A stretch of DNA of 64,000 nt. Origin: Planctomycetota bacterium. GTDB lineage: Bacteria > Planctomycetota > UBA1135 > UBA2386. Location: assembly GCA_016713175.1 (NCBI GenBank), contig JADJPQ010000007.1:124001-188000 (forward strand). The letters are read 5' to 3'. The stretch's first letter is position 1. Every line of letters starts with the position of its first letter. The notes under the pieces are model-generated. The model saw only the letters and a list, made by a program, of their open reading frames with translations, did no database searches and was not told where the DNA came from. The translations under genes and the position numbers were made by a program. Shown here one piece after another: positions 1 through 8,605 of the stretch.

Positions 1-1
1 G

Positions 2-613
2 GAGGCGTTCGTCGAGCGCTGGCGCATCCAGCACGCGTTCGTGCAGACGCTGACGATCGGCAAGGAGCAGTTGCAGCAGGAGGCCGAGCGGTGGCAGCAG
101 TTCTTCGGCGACGGCACGGTGGCGGTCGACCTCTGGTACTTCGCCGCCGACCGCGCGGCGGGGTCGGATTGGAACTTCCCCGAAGCCGAGAAGCAGGCGA
201 ATGCGGCCGCGACGGCATTGCGGGCCGGGGCCGATCCCGAAGCCGTCCGGAAGACCAGTGATCCGATCACCGCCGTCGCTGGTTGGCCGGGCCGACCGCT
301 CGGCTACAACATGTTGCGGCAGATGATGCGGGAGTCGGAGTACTCCGACCTCGGTGTCGCCGACTCGGCGGCGCGGGCGGTGTTCTTTGACGGCAAGCCC
401 GGCGACCTGCTCGGCCCGCTGCGCTCGGTCCGCGGCTATTGGCTCGCGCGCGTGCAGGAACGGCATGCCGCCAAGCGGAAGCTCGAACTGAAGAGCGAGC
501 GCGAGGAACAACTCGTCCGCGAAGTACTGGTGCAGCGGCTGTTCCTGGAGTGGGCGGATGCCGTGGTGGGCCGGGCCGTGGTGCGCGTGCCTGGCACGTC
601 GGTCGGCAAGTGA
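2..613 (+). CDS. C-terminal part of a parvulin-type (PpiC/SurA-like) peptidyl-prolyl isomerase, cut by window start
   Basis: The reading frame is open to the left edge; a GTG at 41 is only an internal codon because the frame continues upstream (EAFVERWRIQHAF). About 204 residues are visible. The stretch with FFDGKPGDLLGPL and RGYWLARVQERHA matches the end of the parvulin fold (phenylalanine, GD..GP, then G-aromatic-hydrophobic-V-E/Q-R), and it is followed by a long charged helix, as in secreted or membrane-anchored SurA/PpiC-like foldases. Such proteins isomerise prolyl bonds of exported proteins in the periplasm. The N-terminus, any signal peptide and the first half of the catalytic domain lie outside the window, so the assignment rests on the C-terminal pattern only. 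The gene ends 67 bp before the TraB-domain gene in the same direction, so the two could be co-transcribed. Confidence 0.55.
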   Translation, partial: EAFVERWRIQHAFVQTLTIGKEQLQQEAERWQQFFGDGTVAVDLWYFAADRAAGSDWNFPEAEKQANAAATALRAGADPEAVRKTSDPITAVAGWPGRPLGYNMLRQMMRESEYSDLGVADSAARAVFFDGKPGDLLGPLRSVRGYWLARVQERHAAKRKLELKSEREEQLVREVLVQRLFLEWADAVVGRAVVRVPGTSVGK

Positions 614-680
614 GCACTCCGGAGGCCGCCGCAGCCAGCAGCGCCTTGTGACCGGCGCCGGGAAAGCCGATCATCGCTGC

Positions 681-2438
681 ATGCGATCCCGTTGCGCCGC
701 CCTGTTGCTGCTGCTGGTTGCCTGCGTCCCGGCCCAGACCCCGCCGACCGACGCCCAGGACAAGACCCCGAGCGACTTCGTCCGGTTCGTCAAGGTCGGC
801 GATGGCGGTCATCTCGACACCGCGATCACCACCTACCAGAACAAGGACGGCGTCACGCTGACCCTGTTCGGCGCCGTCCACATCGCCGATCGCGCCCTCT
901 ACGAGCAGCTGAACGATCGCTTCACCCGCTGCGATGCGCTGCTCTACGAACTGGTCGCCGAGGCCGACACCCGGCCGCAGCGCGGCGCCGCTCGCGAGGG
1001 CTTCAACCCGGTCGGCATGCTGCAGAACGGCCTGAAGAACTCGATGGAACTGAGCTTCCAGCTCGACGCGATCGACTACGCGCCGGCCAACTTCGTGCAC
1101 GCCGACATGACGCCGCGCGAGTTCCAGGAGAGCATGGCAGAGCGCGGTGAGAGCCTGCTGTCGATCATGTGGAAGATGATGGCGCAGGGCATGCAGAAGC
1201 AGCGCGCCGATGCCGACGCGGCGGCGGATGGTGCGCCGCAGCCGTTCGCCGGCGCCGACCTGGTCAAGGCTTTCCGCAGCGGTGAGGGTCGCCATCTGCT
1301 CCGGATGATGTTCGCCTCGCAGATGGAGGAGATGGAGAACATGGCCGCCGGTCTCGACAGCAGCGGCAAGGGCTCGACGTTGCTGGAAGGGCGCAACGAG
1401 AAGTGTCTGCGCGTGCTGCAGGAGCAGATCGCCGCTGGCAGGAAGAACCTCGGCATCTACTACGGCGCCGCGCACCTGCCGCACATGGAACAGCGGCTGG
1501 TCAAGGATCTCGGGTTTGCCAAGGTCGGCCACGAATGGCTGGTGGCGTGGGATTGCACGCCGCGGCCGGACAGGAAGTACGACCGCGCATTGGTCAAGCT
1601 GCGTTCCCGCGCCAACGACGAACTGGCGGTGCTGATCGAGGCCGGGCGGCAGTTCCGCGCCGTGCAGCGGCCCACCTCGGTGCCGACGGTCGCCGAGTTT
1701 GCGGCGACGCTGCGCGACGGCAAGCCGTGGTATCCCGGCCCGGTGCAGGATCCGTGGGGGAACGACTATGTGTTGCGCACGCGGCCGGTCGGCACGCGCT
1801 GGGAGGCGGTGTCCGCCGGTCAGGATGGCGTGTTTCGCAGCGAGGATGATCTCGTGGTCGTCGAAGCGCGGCGACCGCCGCGGGCCGCGCGCGAAGCGGC
1901 AGGCGAGGTTCCGGATCCCAGGTTGCAAGGCGCGCGTGCGGATGTGCACATGCTGCGCGCCGCCGCGCGGCGTTGGCGGGAGAAGCACGGCGCCGAACGG
2001 TTGCCGACCGTCGTCGAACTGCACGCCGGGACCGACAACGGCAGTCCCTGGGTCGCCGGGTTGGAGCGCGATGTCTGGGGCCACGAGTTCCGGATGCAGT
2101 GGCGGACGCAACCCGACTGGGAGGTTCGCAGCGCTGGCCCCGATGGCGTGTTCGACAACGCCGACGACCTGGTCGCCGTGCACGACAAGAACGTCGTCGC
2201 CGCCGAAACCGCCGAACAGATCCTGGATGTCGCCAAGGCGTTCAAGCCCGAACGCGGCGCGCCGACGCTGGAATGGCTGCTGGCCGAACGCAATCAGGGT
2301 CTGCCGATCCTGCCGATCGACGGCAACGATCCGTGGGGCAACGCCTATGTGATCCGGCAGTCGAAGGATCGGATGGAAGTGCGCAGCGCTGGTCCCGACG
2401 GCGTGTTCGACACCGCCGACGACGTCATCGTTCGCTGA
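681..2438 (+). CDS. Secreted TraB-domain protein fused to three GspG-like repeats
   Basis: The protein has 585 residues. I chose ATG 681 because it begins a signal peptide (basic MRSR, then LLLLLVACVPAQ, possibly a lipobox ending at Cys15); the open frame runs further upstream without signal features. Residues about 45-300 look like the TraB/PrgY/GumN-type fold, with an N-terminal 'FGAVHIAD...YELV' and a later 'GRNEKCL...GIYYGAAHLPHM' segment carrying the conserved Asn-Glu and Gly-Ala-Ala-His. After it come three copies of a unit resembling the C-terminal part of type II secretion pseudopilin GspG: 'DPWGN.Y' followed by 'SAGPDGVF..ADD'. TraB-type domains are putative metal-dependent hydrolases; the GspG-like unit commonly binds calcium in pseudopilins. 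The combined function is unknown. The gene converges on the PhyH gene with a 14-bp overlap at the 3' ends. Confidence 0.75.
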   Translation: MRSRCAALLLLLVACVPAQTPPTDAQDKTPSDFVRFVKVGDGGHLDTAITTYQNKDGVTLTLFGAVHIADRALYEQLNDRFTRCDALLYELVAEADTRPQRGAAREGFNPVGMLQNGLKNSMELSFQLDAIDYAPANFVHADMTPREFQESMAERGESLLSIMWKMMAQGMQKQRADADAAADGAPQPFAGADLVKAFRSGEGRHLLRMMFASQMEEMENMAAGLDSSGKGSTLLEGRNEKCLRVLQEQIAAGRKNLGIYYGAAHLPHMEQRLVKDLGFAKVGHEWLVAWDCTPRPDRKYDRALVKLRSRANDELAVLIEAGRQFRAVQRPTSVPTVAEFAATLRDGKPWYPGPVQDPWGNDYVLRTRPVGTRWEAVSAGQDGVFRSEDDLVVVEARRPPRAAREAAGEVPDPRLQGARADVHMLRAAARRWREKHGAERLPTVVELHAGTDNGSPWVAGLERDVWGHEFRMQWRTQPDWEVRSAGPDGVFDNADDLVAVHDKNVVAAETAEQILDVAKAFKPERGAPTLEWLLAERNQGLPILPIDGNDPWGNAYVIRQSKDRMEVRSAGPDGVFDTADDVIVR

Positions 2439-3708
2439 TCGCAGCCGGCTCTGCCGGTGCGGCGACCGTCAGCACCACCGTCGGCTTGTCGGCGGCGATC
2501 GCTGCGGCGTGCAGACGGCGACTGGCACTGAACGGCGATCGCAGCTCGAGCACCCGCACCCAGAGCTGGCGATCGATGCCCTGGATTTCGAGCCGATTCT
2601 CGGGGCGCACGTCACTCAGCCGCACGGTGATGTCGCCGCGTGACCTGGACTGCAGCCGCTGACCGTTCCAGGTCGTGTGGATGCCGGCCGCCGTGAGGTT
2701 GCTACCCATCGGATCGAGGCTGTCGCGGTGCTCGAACCACTTCGGCGAGTCCGAGATCGACAACCAGACATCGCCGGGCCGCCGTTCGCGCACCAGGTTG
2801 CTGGCGTCGGCCTTGTTGATCGAGCTCTGTGCGCGAGACTTCGACGGGCGGTTCCGGGCGTGCTGCGAATGGCGTAGCCGTTGCCACCAGGACCAGGGGC
2901 GGCAGCGGGCAGGTTCGATCCGTTCGTCGCCGAGCCAGCGCTTGACTCCGGGCCAGTCCTCGAACGGATCGCTGCCCGGGAGCTGTTGGCACAGTTCAGT
3001 GTGATCCAGCGACGTGTAGTCGCACAGGAACGCAAGCCGCAGCCGTCGTCTCCGGTTGATGCTCGGCGAGTGCAGCAGCCGGTTGTGGATCAGGATGACG
3101 TCGCCACGTTGGCCCGGCAGTTCAACCGGGGCCAGGTCGCGATAGCGGGCATAGACGTCGGCGAGCCGTTCGCCGGCAACATAGTCGAGCTTCGAACGGA
3201 ACGCCGGATGGAACGCATGGTGGCTGCCGGGCCAGACCAGCAGCCCGCCGCCACCGGGCGCCACGTCTTCGAGGTAGCACAACGCGATGATCTGGGCCGG
3301 ATGGGCCTCGAGGTGTGGTGAGGGTGCCGCCGGGTTCTGGTGCGGGTGGCGGGTGGGCGCGACCACGTAGAGGCCGCGCAGGCGGATCCGATGCAGTGGC
3401 TTGCCGACCAGTTCGGTCGCGAACGCATGCATCGGCGAGCCCGGCTGGAACGCGGTGACCACGCTCGGATGGTCCGCCAGCGCCTTCATCTGGTACTTCA
3501 GGTGGCCGCCCCGTTGGTCGACCGAGGCAGCGTGGCAGGAATCGGTCACCTCGCCATGCCAGCTTGCCGGGTCGTCGCGCCGCCAATGCGATGGCAGCAC
3601 GGCCCAGGTCTCGTCGGCGAGCGCGGCGCAGGCTGCCGCGTCGACCATGCCGTTCAATCGCAGATACCCGTCACGGGCGAAGGCGCGAGCCAGTTCTTGG
3701 TTCATCAT
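2425..3708 (-). CDS. Phytanoyl-CoA dioxygenase (PhyH)-like Fe(II)/2-oxoglutarate oxygenase
   Basis: The 427-residue protein has the double-stranded beta-helix pattern of PhyH oxygenases: a 'fardGYLRLnG' start, a metal-binding motif in SPHLEAHP, a 'GGGGLLVWPGSHHAFHP' loop, and the distal histidine in 'GDVILIHNRLLHSPSINRRRRLRLAF', where the last arginines would hold 2-oxoglutarate. The usual first motif is His-x-Asp; here the visible motif is His-x-Glu, which is less common. Family members hydroxylate small molecules such as fatty acyl or ectoine-like substrates; the substrate cannot be read from sequence. About 130 C-terminal residues beyond the catalytic core are unassigned. ATG 3708 is followed at once by a second ATG. 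No signal peptide is visible, so it is probably cytoplasmic. It overlaps the 3' end of the TraB gene and stands alone in its operon. Confidence 0.8.
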   Translation of the reverse strand: MMNQELARAFARDGYLRLNGMVDAAACAALADETWAVLPSHWRRDDPASWHGEVTDSCHAASVDQRGGHLKYQMKALADHPSVVTAFQPGSPMHAFATELVGKPLHRIRLRGLYVVAPTRHPHQNPAAPSPHLEAHPAQIIALCYLEDVAPGGGGLLVWPGSHHAFHPAFRSKLDYVAGERLADVYARYRDLAPVELPGQRGDVILIHNRLLHSPSINRRRRLRLAFLCDYTSLDHTELCQQLPGSDPFEDWPGVKRWLGDERIEPARCRPWSWWQRLRHSQHARNRPSKSRAQSSINKADASNLVRERRPGDVWLSISDSPKWFEHRDSLDPMGSNLTAAGIHTTWNGQRLQSRSRGDITVRLSDVRPENRLEIQGIDRQLWVRVLELRSPFSASRRLHAAAIAADKPTVVLTVAAPAEPAAISER

Positions 3709-3784
3709 GGGACAGGCGACGGTCCCGGCGATAGTCGTACCGGCGCGCGCGGCAACGTCCCAAGTCCGTCGCGGTCGCCGGCGC

Positions 3785-5341
3785 CTACCAGCCGTTCTGC
3801 GGTCCCAGGTCCTTCGGCTTGTCCTTGCCGTTCGCCACCTGCCAGCCGGTCCAGAACGCCAGCCGCGCGACCTGCTCCATCTTCGGGTAGTCGAGCTTGT
3901 CGGCGTGGTCGGTCACCTGGTGGTAGTCCGGGTGCTCGCCGTCGCAGAAGAACACCACCGGCACGCCCTTCTTCGCGAAGTTGAAGTGATCGGAGCGCTC
4001 GTAGTACTGATCACCGCTGGTGAACGTCATGCCCAGCAGGTCGGCCAGGCGATGGGCCTCGCGGACCATCGTCGAGTACTTGCCATGGCTGTTGCTCGGC
4101 GTCACGCCGATCACCGTCTTGCCCGATGCCTCGGTCGCGCGCCCGATCATGTCGATGTTGACGTCGGCGACGATCTTGTCGAGCGGCCAGGTCGGGTGGT
4201 CGGCGAACCACGCCGAACCCCACAGGCCGAGCTCCTCGCCGGACACCGACAAGAACACGATCGACCGCTCCGGCCGGTCGCCGCCCTTGGCGAACGCCTC
4301 GGCGATCTCGAGCAACCCGGCCGTGCCGCTGGCGTTGTCGTCGGCGCCGTTGAACGAATCGCCGTCGAGTCGTTGCCCGACGTGGTCGTGGTGCGCGGAG
4401 AACACCACGGCCTCCTGCTTCCTGCCCTTGCCTTCGAGCACCGCGACGATGTTGCTCGAGCTGCCCTTGTCGTCGCTCTTGACGGTGATCTGCAGCTTGC
4501 CGGTCGCCTTCTCATCGGGCGTGCCGGCGCCGGTGCCGTCGAGGTGCAGGTGGGCCAGCAGCGCGGCGGACGTGGTGGCGGGGATCAGGAACAACGGCAC
4601 CGACAGTGCCTGACCGCGCTCGGCCGCGGAACGGCTCAGCGCGGCGTGGTCCGGCAGCAGCGCGTGGTAGTTCAACGTGTTGGCCAGACTGCTGTCGTTG
4701 TCGAGCAGGCAGACGACCGCGGCGCTGGCGCCAGCACCCGCGAGCTTGCGGGCGATATCGCGGTACAGATTGACCGCGCCGACGTCGGCGGCCGCGCCGC
4801 CGCCGCGCGGCGCCTTGGTCAACGCGACGACCGCGATCTTGCCCTTGAGGTCGCCCTTGACCTCGTCACCGCGGCCGCCGCCGCAGAATGCGAACTTGCC
4901 GGACAGCGATACCTTGTCGTCGCGGCCCGCCGGCAACACCGCGAAGTTGCCCGTCACCTTGGTGGTGCCGAACTGCAGCGACGTCACCGGATCGAGCCAG
5001 ACGCGATTCAGCGGGAACGTCTGCAGGAAGCCCTTCTTGTCGCCGAGTGGCTTCAGCCCCAGCTTCTGGAAGTGGTCGGCGACATACTTGGCGGTTGCCT
5101 GTTGCGCCTTGCTGCCGGTGTAGCGACCCTGGCGCGCGTCGTCGGCGAGCCAGTAGGCATGTGTGCGCAAGCCGTCGCGCTCGACCAGCGTCAAGTGCGG
5201 CGGTGCGCCGTCGGGCAGCGGCGCGGGAGCCCCGAGGGCCGGCAGTTCGGGTGTAGCCGCGGTCGGTGCCGGTGCCGGCGGAACCGGGGCCTGGGCCAGC
5301 AGGGCGAGCGAGAACCACGACGCGGCGGCGATCCGGAGCAC
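3785..5341 (-). CDS. Secreted M28-family zinc aminopeptidase with PA-like insert
   Basis: The 518-residue protein starts with GTG and a signal peptide (MLRIAAASWFSLALLAQA), followed by a proline-rich linker. Residues about 150-270 look like a protease-associated insert, and the catalytic M28 domain follows. All zinc and catalytic positions are visible: His in 'SAHHDH' (317-320), Asp in 'NGADDNASG' (334/335), the Glu pair in 'SGEELGLWGS' (369-370), Asp in 'VNIDMIGR' (397), and a final His in 'YHQVTDHADK' near 480. M28 enzymes of this type are exported di-zinc exopeptidases. The intact catalytic set suggests an active enzyme in the periplasm or outside the cell. The gene is followed 27 bp beyond its start region by TerC, which points the same way and ends at 5369, so the TerC-M28 pair may share a transcript. 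Confidence 0.9.
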   Translation of the reverse strand: MLRIAAASWFSLALLAQAPVPPAPAPTAATPELPALGAPAPLPDGAPPHLTLVERDGLRTHAYWLADDARQGRYTGSKAQQATAKYVADHFQKLGLKPLGDKKGFLQTFPLNRVWLDPVTSLQFGTTKVTGNFAVLPAGRDDKVSLSGKFAFCGGGRGDEVKGDLKGKIAVVALTKAPRGGGAAADVGAVNLYRDIARKLAGAGASAAVVCLLDNDSSLANTLNYHALLPDHAALSRSAAERGQALSVPLFLIPATTSAALLAHLHLDGTGAGTPDEKATGKLQITVKSDDKGSSSNIVAVLEGKGRKQEAVVFSAHHDHVGQRLDGDSFNGADDNASGTAGLLEIAEAFAKGGDRPERSIVFLSVSGEELGLWGSAWFADHPTWPLDKIVADVNIDMIGRATEASGKTVIGVTPSNSHGKYSTMVREAHRLADLLGMTFTSGDQYYERSDHFNFAKKGVPVVFFCDGEHPDYHQVTDHADKLDYPKMEQVARLAFWTGWQVANGKDKPKDLGPQNGW

Positions 5342-5368
5342 GCCCCGATCGTAGCGTGGAGACCGCGA

Positions 5369-6112
5369 TCAGGGGGCGGGTTGTTCGGGCCCGTGGAGGT
5401 CGACCGGCTTGCCGTTCTTGCGCAAGCGCATGTTCAGGAACTCGACCAGCACCGAGAACCCCATCGCGAAGTAGACGTAGCCCTTGGGGATCTCGACGTG
5501 GAACGCCTCGCCGACCAGCGTGAAACCGATCAGCAGCAGGAACGACAGCGCCAGCATCTTGACCGTCGGATGCCGTTCGACGAACGCGCAGATCGGGTTG
5601 ACGAACACCAGCATCACGCCGACCGAGATCAGCACCGCGATCACCATGACCGCCAGATGGCTGGCCATGCCGACGGCGGTGATCACCGAGTCCAACGAGA
5701 ACACCAGGTCGAGCACGGCGATCTGCGCGATCACCGAACCGAAGGTCTGGGCCTTGCCGCCATCGCGATCTTCTTCGGCGCCTTCGAGCTTGTGGTGGAT
5801 CTCGGTGACCGACTTCCACATCAGGAACAGGCCGCCGCCGAGCAGGATCAGATCGCGGCCCGACATCGGGTGCTCACCGACGTGGAACCAGGGGTCCTTC
5901 AGGCCCATCACCCAGCTGATCGAGAACAGCAGCGCGATGCGCATGCCCATCGCCAGCAACAGGCCGACGCGCCGACCCTTCAGGCGCTGCTCCTCCGGCA
6001 GCTTGCCGGTCAGGATCGAGATGAACACGATGTTGTCGATCCCGAGCACGATCTCGAGGAACGACAGGGTCAGCAGCGCGATCCAGGCCTGCGGGTCGGA
6101 GATCCATTCCAT
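5369..6112 (-). CDS. TerC-family integral membrane protein
   Basis: The 247-residue protein shows the TerC signature near its N-terminus ('LEIVLGIDNIVFISIL'), a second acidic transmembrane motif ('AVLDLVFSLDSVITAVGM') and about seven hydrophobic segments. TerC proteins bind or export metal ions, especially manganese, and are linked to tellurite resistance and to metal loading of exported enzymes. The conserved aspartates in both motifs are present, so it is probably functional. A cytoplasmic loop around residues 115-135 is charged (HHKLEGAEEDRDGGK). The start ATG at 6112 is the first in frame and directly begins the conserved region. The next gene, the M28 metallopeptidase, lies 27 bp downstream; a metal transporter beside an exported zinc enzyme is suggestive but no more than that. 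Confidence 0.9.
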   Translation of the reverse strand: MEWISDPQAWIALLTLSFLEIVLGIDNIVFISILTGKLPEEQRLKGRRVGLLLAMGMRIALLFSISWVMGLKDPWFHVGEHPMSGRDLILLGGGLFLMWKSVTEIHHKLEGAEEDRDGGKAQTFGSVIAQIAVLDLVFSLDSVITAVGMASHLAVMVIAVLISVGVMLVFVNPICAFVERHPTVKMLALSFLLLIGFTLVGEAFHVEIPKGYVYFAMGFSVLVEFLNMRLRKNGKPVDLHGPEQPAP

Positions 6113-6146
6113 GGGGCCGGCACGGTAGCGGCGCGCCCGGCGGCGG

Positions 6147-7640
6147 TCACGCGTCGTCGCGGCGGTCGTCCGGAGCGGCCGAATCGAGCAGCCGCCGCAG
6201 CCGTTCCTCGTCGAGCCGGACGGTGATGGTCTTGGTCTGCGACGGCACGACCGCGCCGGCCGGCAGGCCCTTGGGTTTGCGGACGTGCTTTCTGTGCGTG
6301 TAGATCACGTCGAGCAGCCGTTCGCCGCGGGCCTTGCTGAAGTGGATCGCCAGCGTGCCGGCGTCGAGCAGGGTCTCCAGGCTGGCGGTCTTGCCCTTGG
6401 GCAGCCGGATCACCACGTGCGAACCCGGCCGGCCGCCACCGACGTGCAGCCACAGGTCAAGGCCGGCGGCGACGCGCAGCGTCAGCACGTCGTTCTGCTC
6501 GTTGTTCTTGCCGACCAGGATCGGATAGCCCTCGGCGGACACGAAGCGGCGGAAGTCGTGGCCCTTCGGGACGCGGGGCTGTTTGTTGGCCGACGGCGGC
6601 GCCTTCGGCTTCGGCAACAATCCAAGGCGTTGCAGCGCGGCGCGCGGGGCGGCCAGCGCGTCGGAGTCCGGCGCGGTGGCGAGTGCCGTGGCCAGATCGG
6701 CGAGTGCCGCGAGTTCCTGCCGCGCAGCGGCCAGCCGCTGTTCGGCGAACGCCCGGCCGTCGTCGAGCCGGCGGGCCTTGTCGTAGCGGTCCTTGGCCTG
6801 CAGCGTCACCGGCTTGCTCGGATCCAGGTCGATCGTCTTGTCGGAGCCCTCACGCAAGGGATCGGGAACGATCATCCGAGCGGCCCCGCGCGGCACCGCA
6901 TGCGCATAGGCGAGCATCAGATCGGCTTCGGCGCGCAAGGAGTCGCTGCGACCCGTGTCGGCGAGTTGCGTCGCCAGCCCTTCGGCCTTGGCCCTGGCCT
7001 TCTGGGTCGCGCGTTCGGCGATCCGCTGTAGCCGGTCGCGTTCGCCGAGCAGCTCGGCGCGCAGGTCCACCGCCGTGAAGTGGGCATCGACGGCGGCAAC
7101 GTCGGCAAAGCGCGGCGGTGGTTCGGTGGCGGCGCCGGGTGCCGGCGGTGGCGCGGCGTAGGGCTGGCCGACGGTCAGCGAACGGACGGCGGTCGCCACC
7201 GGTCGCGACAGTTCGCGCACGATGTCGTTGTCGTCGAGCAGCGCCCACGCGCCGCGTGCGCCGAACAGCTCCACGACCAATCGCCGCGCGCCCGCCGCGG
7301 TGCGCAGGTGCAGCAGGCAACGGCGTTCGCCTGCGGGTTGGCTGAGTTCGACCAGCGTGGCGCCGTTCAGCGCCGCGCGCAGATGGTCGATCTTCGGGCC
7401 CGTCGCGAATGCGTCCTTCGGCCAGCGCCGCGCAGTCAGGCACATCCGGGCGCGCGGCCCGCCGGGCGCCAGATGCAAGAACACCTTGCCGGCGGCGGTG
7501 CGGAACACCAACAGCAGATCGTCCTGTTCGCCGGGCAGCGCGACATCGAGCAGCTCGACGCCGCGCAGCGTCGGCACCAGCTCAGCGAGCACCGCGGCGA
7601 GTTCGGTGGCCGTCAGCCCGCGTTCGACCGGGCCGGCCAT
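6147..7640 (-). CDS. rqcH: RqcH/NFACT-family ribosome quality control protein
   Basis: The 497-residue protein has the NFACT layout: an N-terminal NFACT-N domain (about 1-190, including a DNA-glycosylase-like fold 'PRARMCLTARRWPKDAF'), a middle coiled coil ('RDRLQRIAERATQKARAKAEGLATQL'), and the NFACT-R domain from about residue 375. The last contains 'ILVGKNNEQNDVLTL' and 'DLWLHVGGGRPGSHVVIR', close to the family consensus. RqcH binds stalled 50S-peptidyl-tRNA complexes and adds alanine tails to mark the nascent chain for degradation. The protein is somewhat shorter than Bacillus RqcH (about 570), mostly in the coiled-coil region. It ends 34 bp before terC and starts 4 bp downstream of the ndk stop, so ndk and rqcH are probably one operon. 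Confidence 0.85.
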   Translation of the reverse strand: MAGPVERGLTATELAAVLAELVPTLRGVELLDVALPGEQDDLLLVFRTAAGKVFLHLAPGGPRARMCLTARRWPKDAFATGPKIDHLRAALNGATLVELSQPAGERRCLLHLRTAAGARRLVVELFGARGAWALLDDNDIVRELSRPVATAVRSLTVGQPYAAPPPAPGAATEPPPRFADVAAVDAHFTAVDLRAELLGERDRLQRIAERATQKARAKAEGLATQLADTGRSDSLRAEADLMLAYAHAVPRGAARMIVPDPLREGSDKTIDLDPSKPVTLQAKDRYDKARRLDDGRAFAEQRLAAARQELAALADLATALATAPDSDALAAPRAALQRLGLLPKPKAPPSANKQPRVPKGHDFRRFVSAEGYPILVGKNNEQNDVLTLRVAAGLDLWLHVGGGRPGSHVVIRLPKGKTASLETLLDAGTLAIHFSKARGERLLDVIYTHRKHVRKPKGLPAGAVVPSQTKTITVRLDEERLRRLLDSAAPDDRRDDA

Positions 7641-7644
7641 CGGG

Positions 7645-8112
7645 CTACTTCTTCAGTTCCTCGACCGGATCGTAGATCCAGGTCTGCGCCGCGTGTTCCC
7701 AGCCGACGATGCCCTCGGGGAAGAACAGGCCCAGCTCGCGCGCCGCCGCTTCCGGGCTGTCGCTGCCGTGGATCAGGTTGTAGCTGCGACTGACACCGAA
7801 ATCGCCGCGGATCGTGCCCGGAGCGGCGTCGGCGCCGAACGTCGCGCCCATCATCGTCCGGCTGATCTTGATGGCGCCGATGCCTTCGAGCACCAACGCG
7901 AGGACCGGCGAACTGGTCATGAACTTGACCAGGCCCGCGTAGAAGCCGCGTTCCTTGTGCTGCTCGTAGTGATGGGCAGCCAGCTCCGGCGCGATCTTCA
8001 TGAGCTTCATGGCGACGATCTTCAGGCCCTTCTCTTCGAAGCGGCTCAGGATCTTGCCACACAGGCCGCGTTGCACGGCGTCAGGCTTCAGCAGGATGAG
8101 GGTGCGTTCCAT
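7645..8112 (-). CDS. ndk: Nucleoside diphosphate kinase
   Basis: The 155-residue protein matches Ndk along its full length. The start is ATG 8112 (MERTLILLKPDAV), although the frame stays open 116 codons upstream; that extension is basic, low-complexity and outside the family. The catalytic histidine lies in 'NLIHGSDSPEAA' (His114), and the nucleotide-binding residues in 'KISRTMMG' and 'GTIRGDFG' are present. Ndk transfers gamma-phosphate between nucleoside triphosphates through a phospho-histidine. The C-terminal extension 'TWIYDPVEELKK' is slightly longer than in E. coli Ndk. It is directly followed by rqcH. A decayed second copy of part of this gene and of its upstream region lies at about 8606-8747. 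Confidence 0.97.
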   Translation of the reverse strand: MERTLILLKPDAVQRGLCGKILSRFEEKGLKIVAMKLMKIAPELAAHHYEQHKERGFYAGLVKFMTSSPVLALVLEGIGAIKISRTMMGATFGADAAPGTIRGDFGVSRSYNLIHGSDSPEAAARELGLFFPEGIVGWEHAAQTWIYDPVEELKK

Positions 8113-8276
8113 GGGTTCTGATCTCGAATTCGGGGCAGAGAGGATAGCAAGCCGCCGGCGCCCGGCATTGCGAGAAACGGCGGTTCTGGATCCGGGCTGG
8201 AACGGCGCCGACCCCGCGAACCACCGGGTCGATCGGATCGGACGCGTGGTCGACCGGTAGGCCGAAAGGAGTCGCT

Positions 8277-8564
8277 TCAGCCGGACGTTCCCCTGCTCGC
8301 TCTGGTCCCATCGGTCGAACGCGCGACGCGGGATTCGAACCGCCGCGTCGCCCAGCGGACCCAGAGCCCGACCACGACGAGGGTCCCGATCACGCCGATC
8401 GCGATCGCATCGTTGGTCGATGACGTCGCGGCGGCGCCGGGAGCGGGTGGTTGGAACCACCGCATGCGCACGAACAGGGCCGCCAGCACCGAAACGCCCA
8501 GCATGTAGACGTACCAGAGGCCACGCGCGAGTCGGAACAGCAGCGCCGGCGCACCCTGGCTCAT
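8277..8564 (-). CDS. Small two-helix membrane protein, unknown function
   Basis: The 95-residue frame encodes two hydrophobic segments (about residues 8-30 'LFRLARGLWYVYMLGVSVLAALFV' and about 52-68 'AIAIGVIGTLVVVGLWV') separated by a short polar loop, and ends in a basic tail. The ATG at 8564 overlaps the stop of the decayed ndk frame as ATGA, and GGAGAAG lies some 10 bases upstream. I do not recognise a family. It lies between ndk and the ndk remnant, in the same direction as both, so it may have been the gene duplicated or trapped together with ndk. The hydrophobic pattern argues for a real protein; the biased, arginine-rich composition of this region argues for caution. Confidence 0.5.
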   Translation of the reverse strand: MSQGAPALLFRLARGLWYVYMLGVSVLAALFVRMRWFQPPAPGAAATSSTNDAIAIGVIGTLVVVGLWVRWATRRFESRVARSTDGTRASRGTSG

Positions 8565-8605
8565 GCGTGCTGCTTCTCCGGATCCCGGATTGGCAAACCG
8601 GCCCG

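Noticed and set aside
3401..6226. 941-codon plus-strand frame antisense to the M28 and terC genes
   Set aside because: The opposite strand has full-length, motif-complete M28 and TerC genes; this frame has none.
7645..8460. Extended 271-residue version of Ndk
   Set aside because: The first 116 residues are basic and not part of the family; Ndk begins exactly at ATG 8112.
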